DNA from: Candolleomyces eurysporus
Taxonomy: Eukaryota; Basidiomycota; Agaricomycetes; Agaricales; Psathyrellaceae
DNA: 64,000 nucleotides
NCBI GenBank assembly: GCA_027579435.1
Contig: JANBPK010000726.1
Span: forward strand, 219,278 to 283,277
Direction: 5' to 3'
Below the pieces are notes generated by a model. The model saw nothing but the letters and a program-made list of their open reading frames with translations, was not told the DNA's origin and made no database searches. Positions 46,970-56,401 of the stretch are shown in pieces; within the stretch, counting starts at the first letter, position 1, and the number at the start of each line of letters is the position of its first letter. Both the position numbers and the translations under genes were made by a program.

Positions 46970-49900
46970 TGCAATTGCCATGCGCGGCATCACTCGCCAC
47001 AGTTCAAGTTGGTCATTCGGACAAGGTTTGGCCAACCGTTGTCCAACTTGATTGCAGCAGCCTTTGTGACCGTTCAGCTGAGTAGATCCCGCTTTTCCAA
47101 ATGCACAATGCCTACTCAAGTAGCTCGTAGGCGTCGACTGAGGCAGGGATATTATCTAATTAACCTTACATTTAAGAGTCAAGGTTCATAGGCTTGTCCA
47201 GTTCTATTCGACGTCAAAAANGCGAGAGGTCGGAAAAAAAAAACTACGGACATTACTCGTATGACAACGGAGAGGTATACAACACGATAAATAAGACCAG
47301 AATGAGACCTGAATCAATCGGATCGAACTTGTAATAGAGTCTGAAGTCTTGTCCTTCCCTACAGAACTTTGAAGCAGAGAGTCCTCGTTCCATCCTATAG
47401 ATAACATGACTATGGGCATGAAACGAAATGCATGTTCACTCACCACTGCGTTGGATAGTCTCGTTTCATACCCCGATTCGAATAACCAGTCCCTCGTTAC
47501 AATCAAGTAGTAGATGTGAGGGTCGACAATTGACAGGCTTCTGCCTTCAGCCTCGCAATATAGGCAATATCTTCTGGTTGTTGTGTCGCACTAAACCGCT
47601 CCTGGAGGAGGGAAGCCAAACTGTTCAGAGTTTCGAGTCGGAGCTGGTGCCCAACAGGAAAGTGGGAGGTGAGAAGTTCCTCGGAGTGAAGAATTGCCTC
47701 AAGAAGGTGAGGAAGTGTGTGGCTGAGTTCATACATATTATGGAGTGCTACGGCAAGGCTTCTGAGTGGCCATTGGCGGGCCAGACGATGAGATGGTTGA
47801 AGTTCGAGCGCTTCACGATGCAGGGATATGGCCTCCTTGAGGTCAGCCACGGTTCTTGTGTGCCGATAACGATCCTGGAGTGCATTGCCAAGATTGTGAA
47901 GTGACAACGAGCGATCTGGATGAGGAGATGGTCGAAGTTCGAGCGCTTCACGATGTAGGGTTATAGCCTCCTCGAGGTCAGCCGCNAATTCTTGTGCNGC
48001 TGATAACGATCCATGAGTGCATTGCCAAGATTGTAAAGTNGACAACAGGCGAACTGGATGAGGAGATGGTCGAGTTTCGAGCACTTCACGATGCAGGGAG
48101 ATGGCCTCTTCGAGGTCAGCCACGGTCCCTATGCGCCGATAACGATTCTGGAGTACATTGGCGAGATTGTTGAGTGATGTTGAATGGTCCGGATGAGGAG
48201 ACGATCGAAGTTCGAGCGCTTCGCGATGCACGGAGATAGCCTCCTCGAGGTCAGCTACGGTTCCTCTGTGCTGATAACGATTCTGGAGGGCATTGCCAAG
48301 AATGTTGAGTGAAAACCAGCGATCTGGATGAGGAGATGGTCGAAGTTCGATTGCTTCACGATACAAGGAAATTGCCTCCTCGAGGTCAGCCACGGTTCCT
48401 GTGCGTTGATAACTACTCCGGAGGGCATAACCAAGATCGTTGAGTGAAGCCCAGCGACCTGGACGAGAAGATGGTCGAGATTCAAGTACTTCACGATGCA
48501 GGGAAATGGCTGCCTCGAAGTCCACGAGAGACCCTGTACGGGTGGCGCGATAAAGGGTTACACGGGCTAGCGGTTCGATCAGCTCCGGTTCGTCCGGACA
48601 CAATCCAAGCGTCTCACGACACAGCTGGATGGCAGAATCGAACTCCGCTAATTCGAAGAGCTCTCTCCCTTGGTTCAGGTGAGCCCATGAGTATTGAACG
48701 GCGTAAGCAACAGCTGGTTTGCGTTGCCTGGGGTTCGTGAGCGACCCTACCCCGTGTTGACGATACACGAGTTCACACTGAATGCAACGAAGGAAGAGCC
48801 GAACATGCTCGCGTGGGTGTGCAAAGAAGCGGCCTGATCGACTTTGTGTGGTAAGAAAGTCGCGGAGGGAAGTATGGAAGAGTGTGACCGGTATATCGTC
48901 TGTCCCAGGAACCTGAATGATGGCTTGCAAGTTCACCAGGACGTTGACTACTTTGAAGGTGCTGATTCCAAGGAGCTCAGCAATGCCCGACGTCGGGAGT
49001 GGTGCCACGAGAAGAGCGATGGTAGAAATGATATCCGGAAAATGGGGAAGATGTTGAAAGCGTGCAAGTGTCTGCGTATATAGTCCGTCGAGGCCAGGGT
49101 TCATTTTGAGGGCTAGTGGAAGCCGATCCATGGGCGTCGCTGAGGAACCACCTTCGGCGGTCGACCCCATGATGAATTTGAACACTGTCGATGCGAAAAT
49201 GAATGATCCTCCAATATGCTGAACTAACTTGCGCCTGTCGTTCGGGGAAGGCCATTCCCCAGTTTCCGAGATGTATGCCCGAATAACAGGGTTTCGCCTC
49301 GTTTCATCCCCGAACAGAACATCAAGGAAGGTGGCAATGTCGTCGTCGGAGCAATGATCAACGAGGTTGTCCAAACGGACCCCGGGAACATTCAAGCGTG
49401 ATTGGATGTGCTGCTCCACCCTGCTCGTGATAAAAACCCGAAGAGGAATGAAAGGATTGTCGGCGAAAAAGCCCAGCATGCCGTCGATAAGGTCTTGAAC
49501 TTCATCTTTGTTGTCGCATTCGTCCAACCCATCCAGCACGATGAGGAATGGGGCTCTTGATAACGACGCGATCACTGTCGGTCCTTGAACGGCCTCTTCT
49601 GATGGTCCGACCAAGCATGCTGAAGTTCTGACCCCAGTTCCCCGTTGAACCGCTGCCTTGAAAGGAGCATAAACTAAGTATCGCATCCGGCGCTGTAGAG
49701 AAACGCCTGCCTCCTCTGGCCGCAGCAAGGCCGGCTTGGCTTTTACAGCGGCACGGACGAAGGGTTCTGTCTCGGGTATCATATCTGCCATTTGGCTGGC
49801 AAGAGTTGTGGCGAGCCTCCAAATCTTGCTCCTATCACCCGCATTCCTGAAGAAAAAGAAGCTTGCGACAGGCCTATCCTGACGCTCGGACGTGTCGCAC

Positions 49901-50710
49901 ACCTCCTGAGATATGGCGGACTTGCCACTCCCGACATATCCATGCATCCAGAGAATGTGAGGTTCGTCGGCAGCCGAGATTGTGTTGGCCGTCCAGGTGG
50001 TAACCTTCTTTACTACCTCGACCCTCGTTCCTCGCGTACAGGCGGAGTCTGGAGGTGATCGTTTGCGATCTCGGGTATGGGAAGCATCCTCTATGGGTTG
50101 AAGGAGTTCGTACAAACCTGAACTGTGATGAGCCCAGGCCGCACAGTCGATCAAGCTTTGCGTTGTAACACTTACTCTTGTCTTCGGCCTTTGCTTGGCC
50201 AGCGTGAACATGATAGCCTCCATCGACTTGATATGCGTTCAGGTTCTCGACATGGGTATTCTGCGACCTCCCTAGGACGTTTATCGGACGATCTAGTTGG
50301 CACGATCAGTTGACTGAGGCAAGCAGCGATGCTGTACTGCTCACTCGACATGTTGGCGGCAAGCGTATAGCTAGCCTCCTATGCAGGGGCTCCCAGCAAG
50401 TTCGTTCGAGCTGTCTACTTCAGATGCCGAAAACCGGATCGGAATATGGCCTGCGACGATGAGCGGTGGTGGTCTGATGAGGGAAAGGAGGCAGGGTAGC
50501 CAGTTCACAGCATGGTTGATACATTGCTGTACTCTCCTGGGAACCTTTTCCCGCAAGTGAAAGGCCCCCACCGCGTTGGGGAGACGAGAGATGGAGAGAT
50601 GGAAGTGCGACAATGAATCAGTAATGTAAATACAACGGGGCTTAGGGGATAATTTGTCTCCCCTTCACTGATAGAAAAAAAAATTAGATGCTTGCTCTGC
50701 CATGCATGGG
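46970..50710. repeat. Third copy of the NLR-A segmental unit
   Basis: Flanks on both sides of NLR-A3 match those of A1 and A2: 46990-47500 (3' side, for example CAAGGTTTGGCCAA and CCAAATGCACAATGCCT) and 50290-50710 (5' side). It lies about 37-40 kb from the tandem pair and in the same orientation. Confidence 0.7.
47503..50351 (-). CDS. NLR-A3: NACHT-TPR receptor-like protein, 911 aa
   Basis: Three exons: 50351-50345, 50292-50176, 50117-47503; introns of 52 and 58 bp. The tiny first exon supplies ATG TCG A and reads MSNRPINVLGRSQNTHVENL; the codon that is the ATG start of A1 and A2 is ATA here. Ns at 47985, 47998 and 48040 are extra bases; without them the length is a multiple of three. Walker A GYVGSGKS, Walker B FLIVLDGLDEC, LFHTSLRDFL, then five complete 42-residue TPR-type units and a degenerate one, the most of the three copies. 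The tail (EDIAYIARLKAEACQLST) is intact. Expected role: STAND switch in non-self recognition (family knowledge). Confidence 0.87.
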
Positions 50711-50789
50711 AGAAATCGAACAACTTTGGGTTTTGGCGAATCTTCACAGGTGAGACCAAGGGGACGCCGCGGCGATGCTGGTGTGTCCC

Positions 50790-51720
50790 TGCCTCAAGGA
50801 AGATAATTGGTTTTTGAACCGAAGAAAGGGAGAAGATAAGCTTGATAAGGAAGCTTAAGATCTCGAAATGAATCTTATTCCCAGCGGTAGTCGACGTTAA
50901 AAAACTCAGTCATGGATCGAAACTTGCATTCTAGCTCGAGCTGTGCGTTCTAAGTATTCACTCTTCGGCGTCATGCGGGCATGTCCCTACCGTATTAATA
51001 GTCAACTTCCCCTCAAAGTTTACATGGTCTCGCTGGGCGCAGCCTCATGGAAGAACAAGTCCTCAAGGCCTCATCATTTGTATCTGGCCCCACAGACGAC
51101 CAGTGAGTAGGAAGCAAGCCATCTTCATATGCATCGAACAACGATGTGGAGTCGGGTGCCTATCTTCCATTCCCAATCTCGCCATTCAGCAGGTCACTTC
51201 AGCATCCTTCAGAGTATCCTATGGAAATATATCTTCCTCATGAACGTCAACCCACACCATTCTTACCTTCCCTTGTGGGCTTTTATCTAAATCCTCTGCG
51301 TACCGGTGACAGCGACTCAAACGTTTTAAATGACAGCCGGGAATCTTCGTCTTCGCCGCGGCGGCCCCTACATCCATCGTGATTGCAATGGGCTTGAGCT
51401 GCTATGAGTGCTTTGCTGCCTCGGTGGACGAACAGTGGATGGATCCGGGGGAGAAGACTAGATCCAGGGGTGGTGGAGGTGGATAAAATTACACTCACAG
51501 CTGAATAGCGGACTATACGCTGTGAAGTACGACAATTCATTTCATCCTTCCCTTTTCTTTCACTCTACTTTTGGTTTCCATGTATGTCCATCGCTATTGC
51601 TTGCCTCAAGTTTCCTATTGTTGTGCGCTGTCTTTCGCAGACGCGCTCTTTCGAATTCTTCTTGTTGCTCTCTCGCTGGGTGCTAGCTGTCGCCATCAGT
51701 AGTGTATGCGGCTGATACTT
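50790..51720 (+). pseudogene. Decayed NLR-B exon 3 / F-box tail chimera
   Basis: 50796-51320 resembles NLR-B3 exon 3 from the EDNWFLD region through the Ser-rich tail (RQPTPFLPS near 51255) with many frame breaks. Near 51400-51480 the F-box C-terminus follows (CFAASVDEQWMDPG), then F-box-type 3' flank to about 51830. Confidence 0.6.
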
Positions 51721-51849
51721 NTTTTTTTTGTGTGCAAGCTACTTCCAATCGGTCGGAAAATATGCACGCGACGTCCTGGAAATGGGGTTAATTTGAGCAC
51801 GTTGTTTGTTTGGCACAGGGGGNCAAAACAAAGTCACTCTCTCCGGTCA

Positions 51850-53060
51850 GAAGCTTCAAGTGGAATTGAACCAAATTTCCAGCCCCAAATTGACTATTCT
51901 TTTCACTCTCAATCTCATTGCTATCTCCTGAGATCCTGATTCCTTTCTCTCTTGGACTCTCTCCTCAGTTGGACTGAGCACAGGCCAAACCTTCCTCCGC
52001 TCCCTATCCAATTTCAACTCCCTCTTGGTTGGAAACCGATGGATACGTGAGAGAACTGGTGTGTACCTCCTCACAGGCGGCGGATCGAACTGGACGGGAA
52101 AATGGTAGTGGTGGGTTTGGAACAGCAGTTTTTTTACGTTGGGGCTCCACCTCCTCGTCATCCTCTTCCTAGAAAAAAAAAACAAGGCCTCTCGGAACTC
52201 GACTCGGAAGAAGGATGCGAAAACTTCGAAGAACAGGACGGCGTTTTCCCTGGTCTACCGAAGTGCTACAAGAGGGTGAGGAAAGTGAATGTGATCCTGT
52301 CCCAATATCCTCCGTGCCTCCACGGATGCCTCGCCCAAGCAGCCCAGGCCTCCAGGCCTCCAGGTAGACTGGCGTACTCAGTCCGAGCCTTCGGACTGGC
52401 TTCGAAACGCTCTTCGCGCTCGAGACGTTCAGCGAGGTCGAATTTATGGGTGTTGTCGTGCCTACAGCCGGAGAATGCTTTTCGGCCTCTCACTGCCTCT
52501 GACCACGTCCTCCCTCTCCCTCACGAACGCCGGTTTGAGTGGTGCTTACGGTGGGCCCGATGGCCCCAGTAACAGCATTGGTAGCGGTACCAGCTCCGGA
52601 AGCAGTAGAAGGACTCGACAATGACAACGACAAAATTATTCAGAAACCTCTGGCGGCTAGCCTTCGTCGCGCACTGCCGGATCTCATCGAAGCGGTTGGA
52701 GCGGATCGATGGAAGGGAACCGTCCAGTTTTGGTGCGCTGGTTTCGGGTTCAGTTGGCCTCTGTCTTCCTCCGATGTCTGTTCGCTCATTCGCAACAACC
52801 CCCAACAACGCCTATCTTGCTACAGCTGCAGACGGCTATCCCCGCTTTGACGCCTACTCCTATTTCCGATCGTGACACACCTATCGACCTCCCAGCCATC
52901 CGCTCTCTCACCGTATGCTAGTCCCTTACGCGGTTGACGCTTGATACTTATGATTTGGGCAGTTCTTTGGATCCAGGATCGATGTCTTCTTCCTCTCCCT
53001 CCTCTTTACTTCCCTCCTCCACTTCCTCGTTCTTTCCTTCACCGTTGGGTGCTGCATCGT
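51850..53060 (+). pseudogene. Decayed copy of F-box C, part 1
   Basis: Matches F-box C in changing frames: GLSELDSEEG, DGVFPGLPK, TRVRKV-like KRVRKVNVI, LFRNLWRLAFVAHC, SKRLERIDG near 52690-52720, and TRLTLDTYD-like sequence near 52930. It is on the plus strand, opposite to F-box C, with many stops and indels. Confidence 0.65.
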
Positions 53061-53239
53061 GGGTGAGACTGCTTTACCTTCCGATCGGCTCCTGGGGACC
53101 GGTTTGAGCTGGAGTCAGTATTTGGAGGAGACGCGTCGCGCGTTGTTTGGGGCAGACGGCAATCCCAAATGCCCGCCCTCGATACTCAAAATCGTCGTGA
53201 TCCTCGATCTCCAGCGCTCACCTCACTATAGACCAAAGC

Positions 53240-53670
53240 TGCTCATAGACAGTGTTTTTTTTTTCAGTCGATCGTTAGTGCTGACTCTGGATTCACCTGA
53301 ATCTTGCGATGTAGATGCACTATGGGTCCGGGCGACTTCGTATTGATCAGCCAACCTCGATTAAAGCCGCTGCCCAGGCTATAGCCATTGCACTTTGTAT
53401 TTCCAGATAGGCTTTCTACATAATGTACTGCGGTATGTCACTCCTCCCTACCCTGCCTTCCCTAAGGCCGATCTAGGTCCATCAGTTCATAAATCAAGTC
53501 CCTGCTGTTGCTCCCAATCGATCTGTATCAACTTCTGGCTCTCATGATAAGATTTCAATACATCCGCTCCCTAGATACTGTTGTGGAGGTGTGGGACGTT
53601 TCTTGTCCTTCCTTTCACCATGTACCATCACCGCCCCCAGCCCCAGGTCTCCCCAGTCTACTCCCATACA
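53240..53670 (+). promoter_or_regulatory. 5' flank of TM2, similar to the 5' flank of NLR-B4
   Basis: Aligned by eye with 56020-56401: CCATTGCACTTTG against TTGCACGTTTTGCACTT; CCTCCCTACCCTGCCTTCCC against CCTCCTATCTTGCCTTTCTC; and the last stretch CCTCAGGTCTCTTCAATCTACTC against CCCAGGTCTCCCCAGTCTACTC before each ATG. This suggests a shared promoter as well as a shared N-terminal coding segment. Confidence 0.55.
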
Positions 53671-54393
53671 ATGTCAAATCCGCCGTTCCAGAACGCCGAC
53701 CAGGTCATGGCTGGCGATGTCAACTTCAATACAGGCACAACCACCACCTATTTCCACAGCTATCTCAGAGCTGACAACCCCCACGTGGTGGAGAACATCT
53801 TTGACACTCACCGACATCGACTTCTCAACGGGTTGCTGTGGTCCTCCCTTGTCATCTCAATTATCACTGCCGGCCTCTCGCTGGCCTATTTGGGATTGAT
53901 GTCTCTTATAATTTCGCCATCTGCAGCTGGAGTGACCCTGATTTTCGACATCACCATGCTGGCGCTTTCTTCGAAGGAGCGAAAGTCGCTGGCCAAAAGA
54001 GGCGTGCAAGCCGATAAATCCTCCAGTAGACCACCTTCATCCCAATACGCGTATCCAACTCACGCACCAACCTTTCCTCCGCCTCCCGCCCTCAATCCAA
54101 ACGCTCCCCAGGAAACCTTCCTCCCTTGCTATTGCCGCCTACCATCGATCATTGCAGCATGGTTCATAATGTTGGCTTGGCTGGCAGCCATCCCAGTCCT
54201 CATTCTCTTCACGATCATGTTCAACTCATCGGCGAATCCGGATCATTGGCCCTTGAGTGACCCGACTCCCAAACAAGTCCTGCCTGCCACTATCACCGAG
54301 ATCGTCTTTGTTGCCCTGCATATCTGTCTTTGGGCAAACTTTTGTGTTTTGTGTAGGAAGGAACGAAGTTTGTTGAATTTGAGGCGAAGGTGA
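53671..54393 (+). CDS. TM2: four-helix membrane protein with the NLR-B N-terminal signature, 240 aa
   Basis: Starts MSNPPFQNADQVMAGDVNF, then TTTTYF, closely following the exon 1 pattern of NLR-B genes (F-x-N/D-A, GD-V-N, Tyr/Phe end). Then VVENIF and four hydrophobic helices (about residues 53-72, 73-95, 155-178, 198-222) with a Pro-rich loop (APTFPPPPALNPNAP) and TFLPCYCRLPS between the pairs. The C-terminus ends early at LLNLRRR; the longer tail of TM1 and TM3 (KVKWY.LGR) is present out of frame after 54390. The start is the ATG at 53671 because it aligns with the NLR-B4 start. It sits between two decayed F-box C pieces and 2.0 kb upstream of NLR-B4 on the same strand. Function unknown. 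Confidence 0.8.
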   Translation: MSNPPFQNADQVMAGDVNFNTGTTTTYFHSYLRADNPHVVENIFDTHRHRLLNGLLWSSLVISIITAGLSLAYLGLMSLIISPSAAGVTLIFDITMLALSSKERKSLAKRGVQADKSSSRPPSSQYAYPTHAPTFPPPPALNPNAPQETFLPCYCRLPSIIAAWFIMLAWLAAIPVLILFTIMFNSSANPDHWPLSDPTPKQVLPATITEIVFVALHICLWANFCVLCRKERSLLNLRRR

Positions 54394-54639
54394 AGTGGTA
54401 TTGGCTTGGACGTCGTCATCAGGTTTGACCCGTCTGGTTGGGGTTGTATATTTATGTCATGATACCCGCTACCTTGCAGCTAGCTACTGAACGATAGACC
54501 TGCTTCGCTCGAGGTCGAGTCTCCCGTAGTCAGGCTAATTATAAACAAGATAGTGAACTCACGTGTATACCCAAACTTCTGTACTTGGTATCTATTTATA
54601 TAGTTTAGCTGTACAAACGAAGTTATGGCCTATTCGGCG

Positions 54640-55140
54640 ATCGACCTTCCCGACCATTCCCTCCCTCTCTCGGCTACTGCGCCTACGTTCCTCTGGTACA
54701 TAACGCGGTACTACCGCGAAGCGCTGAGCGTTCACGTCCCTTACGCGTTTGACACTTAATTTAATTAAATGGGATTTACCTTTTTGTCAGTTATTTTTGG
54801 ATCAAAGATCGACGTCTTCCTCCACTCCCACCCCTTCCTTGTTTCGCTTGTATCGCCTCGACGTTGGGTTCTGCGTGAGGATCCAATGTTTAACGGCTCG
54901 GCGTTCTGACATTCTGCAACGGCAACAATTTTAAATTCGATTTGCTCTCGGTCCCGGCCAACAATAGTTTCAGTACATCTGCATATGCGCAGACTATAGA
55001 AGGCAGCCCGATGAGTGCCCCTTTCCTCTGCAGAGGTCCAAGGCTTGGACAGATAGAAACTGAGAGCTGGCATACATTGGAGGCGAGGGGGGGNATTAGC
55101 GAGGGTGGCGTGTTTGTCGTGATTAGATTATTGTAATGCG
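54640..55140 (+). pseudogene. Decayed copy of F-box C, part 2
   Basis: Matches the C-terminal third of F-box C: WYITRYYREALS near 54700, FLDQRSTSSSTP near 54795, ALGPGQQ near 54945, and FLCR.P.LGQIE.ES..TLEAR near 55020-55090. Frames change repeatedly. It overlaps part 1 in content, so these are two separate decayed copies rather than one split copy. Confidence 0.6.
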
Positions 55141-56401
55141 GAGGGTTGGGTAGGCGTGATCCACTTAAGACGATGAGCTTCTCTTTTAATTCATTTCGTT
55201 CACCTAACTTTGGGCTTCCTTGGCATACCTATAGGCCTAATTAATCTACCTCATTCTTGGATACATCCACGTTATATTCTTGTCGATTTTTACTTTCTTT
55301 CTCCAGTCTCGGGCTTCATTATAACGACCAGTCCATGTGCGCTTTCTATTTTACTTTCTGCCAATAGATGATTTCGGTTCTTCATGGCTTTGGGGCTCTT
55401 TATATTAGGTCTGGCCTCTACTACGAGATTTACTCACTATTACTTACAACTTGGTGAACGCCTTGGCATCACTGGTTTTTACACACAGGTTACGGTACTC
55501 TCATGTTGTACATACACCTTTCTATTCAATATCCCAGTTTGACTTGTATTGCTACATTTCAATTCGTCTCTCTCTCGTTTTCTCTTTTCTGGTTTTCAGC
55601 TCTTCAGAGCAGCTCTCCAATCGTGTCTTTTCTTCCCCCNATCTGGTTTTCGTCGTCATGACACATTTCACCGTATCGGTGCTTTCGATGATTGAATTGC
55701 CTCAGTCCGGGTTTCGAATGGAACTCGACTTGGATCATAGGATCGAACCAGCCACTACTATGGGTGAAACTATTTTACTTTCAGAACAGCTTCTGGAGAC
55801 CAGTTCGATCGGTGAATAAGGGTCAACAGGGGATGTTGGTAATAAAATTGGAGTGATAATGAGCACAAGAATTCACCTTTGATGGTCGGGAGCACTCCCA
55901 GTGCGACACATCGTGCATTTTTTCGTAGAGACGACTCTCCCAAAAGCGATTGATCGTTCAAGATTCTCCCTCAATCTCTCGCGCTCGCCTCACTCTAGGA
56001 TAGATTCATTCTATTGATTCAATTTACTGTGTTTTCTTGTTTGATTATTAGCGCTAAGCCTGGCCACACATATCGCTTTGCCTGAATTCACCAGAATCCC
56101 GCAACGCAGTCAGGGGTAGTTTGGCACTGACCGGCCAACTTGACCTCAGCGAGGACCACAGTGGCCAGGGTGATAAGTTGCACGTTTTGCACTTCTAGAT
56201 TGTTTGCTTACGACCATGTTATGGTGTGGCATTTCCTCCTATCTTGCCTTTCTCTAAACCGATTTAGCCCCCGCCAAACCGCCCACGACCGAATATGGTG
56301 GATTGTCACGTCCGATTGACATTGCAAGTGAATAGCCTACTGGCGTGGAATCTTCCTTGGCCTTCCACCATCCTCAGGTCTCTTCAATCTACTCTCCGAC
56401 A
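55141..56401. other. Intergenic / NLR-B4 upstream region
   Basis: No gene supported. 55650-55820 resembles sequence near 28500-28580 (minus strand). 56020-56401 is the region shared with the TM2 5' flank. Confidence 0.45.
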
